A DNA stretch of 47,806 nucleotides from Allomuricauda sp. TY007 (GTDB lineage: Bacteria; Bacteroidota; Bacteroidia; Flavobacteriales; Flavobacteriaceae): the NCBI RefSeq assembly GCF_010468565.1, contig NZ_WUEG01000020.1:1-47806 (forward strand), read 5' to 3'. The notes under the pieces are model-generated. The model had not been told where the DNA came from. It made no database searches and was given only the letters and a program-made list of their open reading frames with translations. This document shows positions 32,067 to 40,017 of the stretch, one piece after another. The translations under genes and the position numbers were made by a program. Position 1 is the stretch's first letter. Every line of letters begins with the position of its first letter.

Positions 32067-32450
32067 GATAATCTCCAGCAATATCAATACATATTTTTCG
32101 GCTTTAGATAAATGGTTGCTAAAACGGATGGATTTGATTGTGATGCGGCGATGGAAACCGAAAAAGCGATCATTCAAACCCATCAACCATCCAAAGTTGT
32201 TTGATCCACTAAAAAAAGTCGATCAACCCGAAAACTTGGTTTGCAGAACAATATATTCAAGTAATTGTCCTGATTTTGGGAGCAGTTAGGATGGCTAAAA
32301 AGTGGAGCGTTTTGCCAATATAGGTTTGGCATTATGGACTATTTTAAATGCTATTGGATTGCAAAAAATGAAATGGTGCTGACTCATATTCATACAAGTA
32401 ATCTTTAGGACCAACTTTGCTGGTATAAATTAGGCTTACATAAAAAAATA
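32067..32450. other. Decayed intergenic DNA
   Basis: No intact gene. One short frame reads KTWFAEQYIQVIVLILGAV, which looks like a membrane-segment relic around 32,235-32,340, and another short frame precedes it at 32,110-32,205. They suggest fragments of former coding DNA after the universal stress gene. Confidence 0.35.
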
Positions 32451-32474
32451 GCCCATCCGAATATTCGGATGGGC
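32442..32474 (-). terminator. Terminator of the relic minus-strand gene
   Basis: A perfect 24-bp palindrome built from GCCCATCCGAAT and its complement (32,451-32,474). The plus-strand A-run at 32,442-32,448 gives a T-run after the stem on the minus strand. It follows the stop of the frameshifted gene below. Its arms resemble the terminator at 3,207-3,235. Confidence 0.75.
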
Positions 32475-32494
32475 CATTAAATGATTTGGATCAC

Positions 32495-32757
32495 TTAGAG
32501 CTCAAAGATCAGGATATCCTTTTCGATCTCCGACTTCCGCTGTTCCAAAGTCTTCTGCAACTGGGTGGTCACCAAATTGATGAGATTGCTGTTGGTGGTC
32601 TTGAACTCCAATCCATGGGAATCCCAGATGTAAAATGAACTGGAACCGTCTTGGTTGTAGTTGAACTTGGTGAGTTCTCCAAGGGTCTGGTTCAGGCGTT
32701 CCCTATGGTCGCCAAGCCTCTCAACTTTTCAAACTTCTGGATCCGGCTGTCGATGCT
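32495..32757 (-). pseudogene. 3' fragment of an unidentified gene with a frameshift
   Basis: On the minus strand the frame DHRERLNQTLGELTKFNYNQ continues to KSEIEKDILIFEL and a stop at 32,495. Upstream, the matching sequence SRIQKFEKL is in a different frame, so about one base is lost or gained near 32,720. The 5' end is cut by the IS110-like relic. The family is not recognised. The sequence suggests a charged helical protein. Confidence 0.55.
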
Positions 32758-32760
32758 GCC

Positions 32761-32967
32761 GTGGCACACAATAGGGAGTACAGTCTGTATGCACAACGTA
32801 AAAAACTTGAGGGAAAACCTTATTTCTTGATAATGAACAATGTCTCCAATAAAATTTTAACAACTGTTTACGGAGTGGTCCAAAGTAGGAGACCATACGA
32901 TATCAACCATATTTGCGTTGATCCTAGAAATATAACTAGGACAAACTTGCCATTAAAGGTAAATTAA
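32761..32967 (+). mobile_element. IS110-family transposase C-terminal relic
   Basis: A 68-codon frame containing YAQRKKLEGKPYFLIMNNVSNKILTTVYGVV. This resembles the conserved C-terminal end of IS110/IS902 transposases (Y-x-R-K-x-x-x-GK...NK). The N-terminal DEDD and Ser domains are missing, and it abuts the broken minus-strand gene. It is a remnant, not an active insertion sequence. Confidence 0.55.
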
Positions 32968-32987
32968 AAGAATCAATTTAAACGTAT

Positions 32988-33018
32988 TTAAGTATTTGCT
33001 TAATTTATTATACCTTTG
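32988..33018 (+). promoter_or_regulatory. ArsR/SmtB-type operator and promoter of the mer-like operon
   Basis: TTAAG-TATTTG-CTTAA (32,988-33,003) is a perfect 5-bp dyad like the ArsR/SmtB box, and TACCTTTG (33,011-33,018) fits the TAnnTTTG -7 element. The start codon of arsR is at 33,034. Autorepression by the product is likely. Confidence 0.65.
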
Positions 33019-33033
33019 TACTAAATTCATCCC

Positions 33034-33405
33034 ATGAAACTTGAAACTAGCTGCATTAGGGCAGAGGCCGATTACGTTCAAATACTACGCTGTAAAGAAG
33101 AATTGAACGCTGTATCAGCTTCCATCGAGGTAATAAGTAAGGTTATGGCACTGGCCGGTAATAAGGTTCGTTTTAAAATGTTGTATCTGCTGCAACGGGA
33201 AAACGAATTATGCCCTTGTGACTTTGCGGATATTCTGGAAATGAGCGTTCCCGCTATTTCCCAGCATTTACGTAAGATGAAGGATGTCAATGTCATTTCT
33301 ACCCGTAGAGATGGTCAAACCATCTTTTATCGAATTTCAGAGGAGAATAAAGCTTTTTTGACTACTATTTTAAGTAATGTAGCACCTGAAAGAAAAACTG
33401 CATAA
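33034..33405 (+). CDS. ArsR/SmtB-family metal sensor (CadC-like Cys set)
   Basis: A 123-residue winged-helix repressor with recognition helix VPAISQHLRKMKDVNVIS. The cysteines are C7 (ETSCIR), C20, C60 and C62 in ELCPCDFADIL. An N-terminal Cys plus the ELCxCD pair is the metal set of CadC/ArsR, so Hg, Cd, Pb or As could be sensed. It begins the operon with merTP (1-bp gap). Confidence 0.9.
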   Translation: MKLETSCIRAEADYVQILRCKEELNAVSASIEVISKVMALAGNKVRFKMLYLLQRENELCPCDFADILEMSVPAISQHLRKMKDVNVISTRRDGQTIFYRISEENKAFLTTILSNVAPERKTA

Positions 33406-33406
33406 A

Positions 33407-34009
33407 ATGAAAAAAACAATGACATCAAATCGAACTGCTTTTGCTGGGTTGTTTTCGGCTATCGTAGCTTCTCTATGTTGCATAACTCCTGTTTTGGCGT
33501 TGCTTTCCGGAACTACGGGTGTTGCCTCTACCTTTTCTTGGGTAGAACCCTATAGGCCTATTTTGGTAGGTTTGACCGTTTTGATTCTTGGTTTTGCCTG
33601 GTATAAAAAATTAAAGCCACGTCCACAGGATATTGATTGCGCCTGTGATGATGACAAACCTAAATTCATCCAATCAAAAACATTCTTGTTTTTGGTGACC
33701 ATTTTTGCTGGTATTATGTTGGCGTTTCCTTATTACTCGCATTTGCTCTTTCCCAACTCAAGCGTTAAGAAAAAGGTCCTTTACGTATCCGAAAACAATG
33801 TAGGTGAATTGAACTATTCCATTCAGGGGATGACCTGTACAGGTTGCGAAGCCCATATTGAAAACAAAGTCAATCAATTGCAAGGTATTTTGGAAGTAGA
33901 TGCAAACTACGAAAAATCTAGTGCTTTGGTGAAGTATGACAAGGGTAAGGTAACACCTGATGAAATAGCTACCGCCATTAGAAAAACCGGTTACAAAATC
34001 ATTGAATAA
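33407..34009 (+). CDS. merTP: MerTP mercury-transport fusion protein
   Basis: A 200-residue fusion. The first part is MerT-like: a membrane helix with the Cys pair C24-C25 (SLCCITPVLALLSG), a second helix, and a cytoplasmic loop with C78/C80. A third helix leads to a periplasmic-type HMA domain with GMTCTGC (C144, C147), the MerP part. Such proteins bring Hg(II) into the cytoplasm for reduction. No mercuric reductase or lyase is visible in this window. Confidence 0.92.
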   Translation: MKKTMTSNRTAFAGLFSAIVASLCCITPVLALLSGTTGVASTFSWVEPYRPILVGLTVLILGFAWYKKLKPRPQDIDCACDDDKPKFIQSKTFLFLVTIFAGIMLAFPYYSHLLFPNSSVKKKVLYVSENNVGELNYSIQGMTCTGCEAHIENKVNQLQGILEVDANYEKSSALVKYDKGKVTPDEIATAIRKTGYKIIE

Positions 34010-34218
34010 TGGAGGTTATCTTAAAATCCACTCTTACTTGCCCGAACTGTGGGCATCAAAAAGAAGAAGAAATGCCGACAACGGCCTGTAAATTCTTCTA
34101 CGACTGTGAGAATTGTAATAAAGTACTAAAACCCAAAGAGGGAGATTGTTGTGTTTTTTGTTCTTATGGTTCAGTGGCCTGTCCTCCCATACAATCTGGC
34201 ACTGGTTGCTGTAATTAA
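34009..34218 (+). CDS. GDCCVxC-domain protein
   Basis: A 69-residue, Cys-rich protein with TCPNCGH, an inner CENCNK pair and the GDCCVFCSYGSVACPPIQ signature. Members of this family are found next to merTP in Bacteroidota and other bacteria. It starts within the merTP stop (TAATG). A cytoplasmic metal-binding or handover role is plausible but unproven. Confidence 0.85.
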   Translation: MEVILKSTLTCPNCGHQKEEEMPTTACKFFYDCENCNKVLKPKEGDCCVFCSYGSVACPPIQSGTGCCN

Positions 34219-34331
34219 TGATTTTGACTGACTCAATAATCTAAAGTTCTATGGTGCTATGGACACTTTTACGATAACAATTTTGCTTAATTCTTTAAAG
34301 AAATTTGGTTTTTAATAGAGTATATAAATAG

Positions 34332-34394
34332 GGACAAAGGAGCGGCTTTATGCCGTCCCTTGTCCGGCAAATTTTTGCGGGCTTAGCTTTCGAT
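34332..34394. repeat. Dispersed repeat, copy 3 (right flank of metal cargo)
   Basis: The core CGGCTTTATGCCG...CTTGTCC (34,343-34,365) is followed by GGCAAA...TTTGCGGGCTTA and CTTTCGA, as in copy 2. GGGACAA upstream (34,332-34,338) can pair with TTGTCCC, making a larger hairpin than in copies 1 and 2. It lies between the GDCCVxC gene and the 3' end of integrase 1. Confidence 0.75.
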
Positions 34395-34418
34395 GATATT
34401 GGTTAAGGCGATATTCTT

Positions 34419-35675
34419 TTACAGATTAATAATGCCCCTTTCCCTTGTATTGTTGGAAAAGCTCAATGCCCTTCTCAGTCCGCTCATATCCGAACTGATT
34501 TTTTCTTCCAAGACCCTTGCATAGACCTGAGTGGTCGAAATCTTGGTGTGGCCCAGCATTTTTGAAACGGTTTCTATGGGAACACCATTCGATAGTGTTA
34601 CCGTGGTGGCAAATGTATGCCGGGCCGAATGAAAGGTAAGGTTCTTGGAAATCCCCAATAAGGCTGTTATTTCCTTTAAATAGGCATTTGTTTTTTGGTT
34701 TGAATATACCGGAAGTAATTTACCTTGGTTCAAATGGGGATGGTCCTCATATTTTTCCAGAATCTGCTTTGCGACTTCAAGTAGTGGGATTTTTACGGGT
34801 TGTTCATTTTTTTCACGTTGGGTAAAAATCCAACGTTCTCCATCAATACCAACCACGATATTGCTTTTGTCCAACAACCTGACATCCGTATATGACAATC
34901 CGGTATAACATGAAAACACGAAAATGTCCCGTACTATACCATATCCCTTGTCCTCAATATCGGCCTCTTGGAAAAGCTTCAGCTCCTCTTGGGACAGAAA
35001 TTCCTTTTTATATCTCTTGAATTTAAGTTTATACCTGGTAAATGGATTTTTTTCCAGCCATTCAAGATCCATGGCCAGATTCATCAATTTACGCAGCCTT
35101 TCCAAATGTTTCATAACACCGTTATTGTTCAAAGGGTTTGAATTTTGGAGGGATGGCCCTTTTCTCAGATACTGTTCAAAGTCAATGATGAAACTGTACT
35201 TCAGATGCTTTAGGTATATATCATTGGTCTTCTTTTCCCTAACAAGAAACCTTCGAATATAATTTTCGGTGGTATAGTAATTCTTCAGCGTCCCCGGTTT
35301 GAGTACGCCTTTCATATTTTGGTTGTGGTACGCCACTAATTCCAATAAAGTTTTATGTCTTTCGTCATGCCCGACGAACCTAGCCTTTATGGATTTTGCC
35401 GTAACCAACTCAAATTCAGCGGATAACTGTTTGTGGCATTGTAGTAATTTGGCATATACCTGGTCCAGATAGGTGTTCAATGCCTTGCCCTCAGGTGTCC
35501 TGGAGGTGGTTTTCTTCGCTTTGGTGTCCCAATAGGTAACCGATGTTTGTCGTTGTAAACTGATTTCTGCACGTTTTCCATCAACCGTTACACGTGCATA
35601 AATTGGGGCCGAATCCCCGTTTCTCTTGGCTATATTAAGCCAAAAATGGATGCTAAAAGTTCTTGTAGTGCCCAT
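34419..35675 (-). CDS. Tyrosine recombinase / ICE integrase (integrase 1)
   Basis: A 418-residue integrase with an N-terminal arm-binding and SAM-like domain (about 1-200) and a catalytic domain: SCYTGLSYTDVR (first Arg region), HSARHTFAT (H-x-x-R) and LGHTKISTTQVYARV (H and catalytic Tyr). It resembles integrases of Bacteroidota conjugative elements. Its start faces the att-like core at 35,903-35,915, as expected for an element end. It is close in sequence and length to integrase 2. Confidence 0.92.
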   Translation of the reverse strand: MGTTRTFSIHFWLNIAKRNGDSAPIYARVTVDGKRAEISLQRQTSVTYWDTKAKKTTSRTPEGKALNTYLDQVYAKLLQCHKQLSAEFELVTAKSIKARFVGHDERHKTLLELVAYHNQNMKGVLKPGTLKNYYTTENYIRRFLVREKKTNDIYLKHLKYSFIIDFEQYLRKGPSLQNSNPLNNNGVMKHLERLRKLMNLAMDLEWLEKNPFTRYKLKFKRYKKEFLSQEELKLFQEADIEDKGYGIVRDIFVFSCYTGLSYTDVRLLDKSNIVVGIDGERWIFTQREKNEQPVKIPLLEVAKQILEKYEDHPHLNQGKLLPVYSNQKTNAYLKEITALLGISKNLTFHSARHTFATTVTLSNGVPIETVSKMLGHTKISTTQVYARVLEEKISSDMSGLRRALSFSNNTRERGIINL

Positions 35676-35711
35676 AGACTCTCACTTTAAGTTAATACTC
35701 GATTTGATATC

Positions 35712-35739
35712 GAAAGTCAAATCGAAGCGAAAGTCAAAT
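35712..35739. repeat. GAAAGTCAAAT direct repeat next to integrase 1
   Basis: Two exact GAAAGTCAAAT copies at 35,712-35,722 and 35,729-35,739, 17 bp apart, upstream of integrase 1. The same 11-mer occurs upstream of integrase 2 and in both oriT regions. It may be an arm-type or accessory factor site. Confidence 0.5.
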
Positions 35740-35902
35740 GCTAAGGAGTTACCAATGTAGTGAAAAAATCCGGTCGAAAAAAGGTAACCGAATAGGTAAC
35801 TTTTGTTTTGATTTTAAAGCTAACTGTATGATATCAAAAAAAATGAAATCAATTGAAAATCATACAGTTAACTTTTTATTGGTGTCTATTGACACCCTCT
35901 TT

Positions 35903-35915
35903 GTCGGGGTGGCAG
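35903..35915. other. Putative att core (right end of element 1, left end of element 2)
   Basis: GTCGGGGTGGCAG, repeated exactly at 47,013-47,025 near integrase 2. It matches the reverse complement of the acceptor end of a flavobacterial tRNA-Pro as I remember it (CTGCCACCCCGAC). No whole tRNA is next to it. From 35,916 to 36,240 I see no gene, only AT-rich DNA. Confidence 0.6.
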
Positions 35916-36240
35916 ACTTAGCTACCACCCAATAAACCACTGTTAACCAAATATTTATGTCATTTTTTCAAATTATGCACACCGGATTGCACAACAAAAC
36001 CATGAAAAGAACTTCTGAAATATAATTTGCCCTCCTCTAGTTCCAACAAAATACAAAAAAGATCAAAGAAAATTGTAGAAATAGTTAAAGAATGGATTCT
36101 TATTTATTTGATTTTTACTCATAGTTGTTAGCGGAATCTTCAATACTAACCACTATTTAAAAATAGTTCCCTCCTATTTTTTGGCATCTAAAACTACTTA
36201 TTAGTATAAAAAATAATATCAATTGAAAAAACTGATTCTG

Positions 36241-36612
36241 TTACCAATCTATGATTGCATTTAAAGCATCATGGTCAAGGGGCTTTTCGATAAAAGACTT
36301 TACCAAGGGGTGTACTTTTGCCCTATTTATATCCTCGGGGTCAATTGAGGATGAAATTATGTGTATTGTTAAATGAAGTTTGTCTTTATGGGGCATTAAA
36401 GCTTCTAAAAACTCCCAACCATTCATAACTGGCATATTAAGGTCTAAAAAAATCAAATAGTTAACACTCGGGTTACTTAAAATATGGTCCAATGCTTGTG
36501 AACCATTATAAAATACCGATATGGTAATGTTTTTAAAAATGGGCTCCACTATATTTTGGTTTACAAAATTCGTTATTGCATCATCATCAATCAATAACAG
36601 TTCGTCAATCAT
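36241..36612 (-). CDS. Single-domain response regulator
   Basis: A 123-residue receiver domain: acidic pocket D9-D11 (LLLIDDDAI), phosphoacceptor D57 (FLDLNMPVMNG) and C-terminal Lys in FIEKPL. There is no output domain. It overlaps the multi-PAS sensor by 8 bp, so the two are a coupled pair. The output partner is unknown. Confidence 0.9.
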   Translation of the reverse strand: MIDELLLIDDDAITNFVNQNIVEPIFKNITISVFYNGSQALDHILSNPSVNYLIFLDLNMPVMNGWEFLEALMPHKDKLHLTIHIISSSIDPEDINRAKVHPLVKSFIEKPLDHDALNAIIDW

Positions 36613-39600
36613 TTTGATAGGTATTATTGGTTATTTTGGTTATTTTATGTATTTCTTCATCAATTTCATCGACAGAGGTGGAAATCAGTTTTAGCAAGTC
36701 CTCGATTGATATACTTTCTTTTTTGTCATTTTTATATAAATAGACCAGCGACATTATCCTTGTCAGAGGAGCCCTAATGGCATGTGATTGAAGCCATGCA
36801 ATTTCCTTCAAAGTCTTATTTTGCCTTCTGATTCTTTCTATCTGGTTTTTAGAAATGGTAATATCCATTATAGAGCCGACAGTACGAATTGGATCGCCGT
36901 TTTTTTCCCTCAACATGTAACATTTATCCACTATATATCCAAATTGGTCATTTTCTAATTTGACCCTATATTCCAGAGACCAATGGTTTAAATTTTTGTT
37001 CGATATATTTTTATTCATTGCCTCCCAAACCCTCTTTAAGTCATCCGGGTGTATTTTTTTGAACCATGAGTTATCTAAACTAAATGGCTCATCAAAAGTT
37101 TGTTCATTCCCCTGAGCATCGATATAACTTCTAATAACAACATTCTTTTGATGATTCAATTCCCAAATCATTTGATTGCTGGCCAACATGGCCAAATGGA
37201 ACCGATCGTTATGAATTTCCAGTTGTTTCTCATACTCTTTTTTTTCCGTTATGTCCTGGATAGTTCCTTCAATATGTGAAGGATTTCCTTCATCATCCAG
37301 CATGAGTTGAATTTCCTGATGAACCCATCCAATTTCCCCAGAAGCTCTTATAATTCTATGCTCAAAACCTTTGACCTTACCGGGTTCCAGATGATTATTT
37401 GGGTCATTTTCAATAAGGTAACGGTCATCGGGGTGGAATGTTTTTGTGACATTCTCCATAGTTGGGGTAAAGTTCTCCGGAGTATACCCGTAAAGTTTAT
37501 AGGTCTCTTCGCTCCATTCGGATTTTTCCTTTTTAAAATCCCTATGCCAATATCCGAGCTTGGCGATTTTTTGGGCTTGCTTTAATTGCTTGTTGGCCTT
37601 TGTCAGAGATTTCTCCACAGCTTTTTGGGAAGTAATGTCCTTAGCCACTGCTAAGATTAATTTTTCTTCATGCTTTATCGTGCCTGACCAAACGAACCAT
37701 TTTGGGTCCCCGTTTGAGGTAATCATTCTCAATTCATTCCCTTCGTCAATAAATATTTCTTTGTCCTCTTTGAATTTTTGTTGTAAAAATGCCCTATCGG
37801 ATTTGTGAATGAATTTGTTGTAATCAGAACCCAATAAATCATTTTTTTGAATACCAAGTGATTTGGCGCACGCTTCGTTTGCTTGCTTTAGTTTACCATC
37901 AAAACCTATAATACAAAACGGATCAGGAGAAATTTCAAAGAAGTCTCTATACTCTTCTTCGATTACTTTTTGGGTAATAATGGCACCTAATTCAACACCC
38001 AAATCTTCAAATAGGTAAAGTGTATTCTGAAATACATTTTTCTCCATCCGGGAAAAAAGCACCAAACAGCCTATGAACTGGTCATTATTAAAAACGGGAA
38101 TACCCATGGCAGTTTCAATTCCGGCCTTATTGGATGCTGTAGCACTTTCAAATTTTGGGTGTTTGCCAAGATTGTTCCAAATAGTATTTTCCTTGGTTTC
38201 CCATACATGTTTATGCAATCCTATATTATCTCTGCTCTTATTGATTGGAAGGGTATATAGATAAAAGTCTTCGGGTTCGTCACCTTCAAAACGTTTGGCC
38301 ATTCTGTTAAGTTTTCCATTGTCTTTTGACAATAGCCAAACTTCACATGCATCAATAGCTTCTAAATCCATTAAAAGGGCAAGGGCCTCGTATAAACAAT
38401 CCTTTAACAATCCCGGTTTTCCAATGGTCCTAGAGAGGGAATAGATAAGCTCCCTTTTCATTCGGTGCTGAACCTTCTTGGTCACATTGATGGTATTGGC
38501 CACAATTCCATTGACAGAAGGTTCCAAAAGATGGTTTGTCAATACAGTTTCCAACCACATCCAATTACCATTTGAATCCATTGCTCTGTATGGAGAAAGT
38601 GACAATTGTTTTTCATGCAGCACCTTTTGAAAGCCTTCCTTTATTCTGGAAACATCCTCAGGAGAAACTACATCAAAAAAACTGGCACCTTGTAATTCGT
38701 CAATAGGTAAACCCAGCATCGAGAAATGGGTAGGTGAAACATATTTATAAATTCCATCCACATCCATGATGGATATCAATTCATTTCCTTTCTGCACTAA
38801 GGTCTTGAATCGATTTTCACTCTCCTTGACCTTCAAAAATGAATCCGCCCTATCAATTAAAAGAGATAGATTGGTGGTCAAGGTTTCCAATAGTTTGAGT
38901 TCTTCTTTCTCCCATGTTCTTTCTTTGGTGCAATCATCAATACCGATAAAACCGTTAAATGTAATATCAGTATTCAGTGGCAGGATAAGAATGGATCTGA
39001 TACTTCTTTTTTCCAAAAATTCCTTAAATAAAGAGTCTTCCACTCCTGAAATCTTGGCATCAATTTTTTGACCTTTCTTTAGTTGAGGAAGGATTTTTTG
39101 TAATAGTACAAAAGGTATGTTTTCAAACTCTTCAATGGCTGAGTCTGATTCATTTATTATACTACTCCTGAGTACCTTTTGTGAAATGGCATTGGTTTCC
39201 TTGTCATTTTGAAAAAAATAAATCCTATCCAATTTCAAGGTTTCACAAACTATCCCAAAACAGTTGTTCAGTGCCTTTTTTAAGTCTGAAATCCTGACCA
39301 AATTGTTGTTCACATCAGAGATTGATTGAAATATCCGGGCCTGATATTGATTTTTTTTCTCGTAATCAATAGTTTTTGAAATATCAATTGAATTGACAAT
39401 TTCGGCATGCTTTCCATCAAAGGTTATTAAGTTGGCCTTTAACATTACAGGAAAAATGGTTCCATTCTTCTTTTGATGTCGAAAGAATCCTTCTTTATAA
39501 GAGCCTTCTCTATATAGGATATTTTCTAATGCAATTTTTAACTTGGGGATATCTTCCTTTGGCCTAATATCCAAAATGGTCATGGAAAGAAATTCCTCCT

Positions 39601-39745
39601 CGGAATATCCGTATTGTCTAATAGCTTCTTTATTGACCTTGAGAAACGCTAGGGTTTCAATGTCAAATATCCACATAGGATGTGGACATAAATCAAATAT
39701 TAAATCTTCAGGAGTGTTATGTTCAAACTCTGGTACTGGGGGCAT
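36605..39745 (-). CDS. Multi-PAS/GAF sensor ending in a DHp helix, no ATPase domain
   Basis: A 1,046-residue cytosolic sensor. Domains in order: PAS (about 10-130), GAF (150-305), PAS (310-430), GAF (440-605), and three further PAS domains (about 610-960; FEISPDPFCIIGFDG, GYWHRDFKKEKSEWSEETYKLYGY, YRVKLENDQFGYIVDK). It ends with a HisKA-like helix QSHAIRAPLTRI (H988). The protein stops 58 residues later without an HATPase region. It would need another kinase, or act as a phosphotransfer partner for the adjacent response regulator. Confidence 0.85.
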   Translation of the reverse strand: MPPVPEFEHNTPEDLIFDLCPHPMWIFDIETLAFLKVNKEAIRQYGYSEEEFLSMTILDIRPKEDIPKLKIALENILYREGSYKEGFFRHQKKNGTIFPVMLKANLITFDGKHAEIVNSIDISKTIDYEKKNQYQARIFQSISDVNNNLVRISDLKKALNNCFGIVCETLKLDRIYFFQNDKETNAISQKVLRSSIINESDSAIEEFENIPFVLLQKILPQLKKGQKIDAKISGVEDSLFKEFLEKRSIRSILILPLNTDITFNGFIGIDDCTKERTWEKEELKLLETLTTNLSLLIDRADSFLKVKESENRFKTLVQKGNELISIMDVDGIYKYVSPTHFSMLGLPIDELQGASFFDVVSPEDVSRIKEGFQKVLHEKQLSLSPYRAMDSNGNWMWLETVLTNHLLEPSVNGIVANTINVTKKVQHRMKRELIYSLSRTIGKPGLLKDCLYEALALLMDLEAIDACEVWLLSKDNGKLNRMAKRFEGDEPEDFYLYTLPINKSRDNIGLHKHVWETKENTIWNNLGKHPKFESATASNKAGIETAMGIPVFNNDQFIGCLVLFSRMEKNVFQNTLYLFEDLGVELGAIITQKVIEEEYRDFFEISPDPFCIIGFDGKLKQANEACAKSLGIQKNDLLGSDYNKFIHKSDRAFLQQKFKEDKEIFIDEGNELRMITSNGDPKWFVWSGTIKHEEKLILAVAKDITSQKAVEKSLTKANKQLKQAQKIAKLGYWHRDFKKEKSEWSEETYKLYGYTPENFTPTMENVTKTFHPDDRYLIENDPNNHLEPGKVKGFEHRIIRASGEIGWVHQEIQLMLDDEGNPSHIEGTIQDITEKKEYEKQLEIHNDRFHLAMLASNQMIWELNHQKNVVIRSYIDAQGNEQTFDEPFSLDNSWFKKIHPDDLKRVWEAMNKNISNKNLNHWSLEYRVKLENDQFGYIVDKCYMLREKNGDPIRTVGSIMDITISKNQIERIRRQNKTLKEIAWLQSHAIRAPLTRIMSLVYLYKNDKKESISIEDLLKLISTSVDEIDEEIHKITKITNNTYQND

Positions 39746-39928
39746 ATTTAGTAAGTAGGTAAAAAATTAACGACAAATAACATTAAAAATTATATAAAAA
39801 AATAAGGATTTTCCTTCAAACCTTGAATCTACAAATTATTAACTATCTGTAAGCTTCCCTTAAAACCAGACTGTTTAAAAGTATTACATAGAACAACAAG
39901 CGTCCCATAGAATACTTACCTCCACTTT

Positions 39929-40002
39929 TGCGCATGGATCCTATCGGGTTTTTGTAGTGATTCCGGTAGATAAGCGTAAAGCAAAAACACGATAGGGCGC
40001 AA
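39929..40002. other. Long inverted repeat after mobB copy 2
   Basis: Stem parts TTGCGC, CCTATCG and GTTTTTG pair with CAAAAAC, CGATAGG and GCGCAA across a 27-nt loop, with a single-base mismatch between the blocks. It starts 16 bp after the relaxase stop on the minus strand. It may be a terminator without a T-run, or a DNA recognition site. The rest of the gap (39,746-39,928) shows nothing recognised. Confidence 0.5.
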
Positions 40003-40017
40003 CCTACTTTTTGGATT

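Noticed and set aside
33034..34218. A complete mer operon
   Set aside because: Only transport and accessory genes are seen. No mercuric reductase motif was found in any frame.
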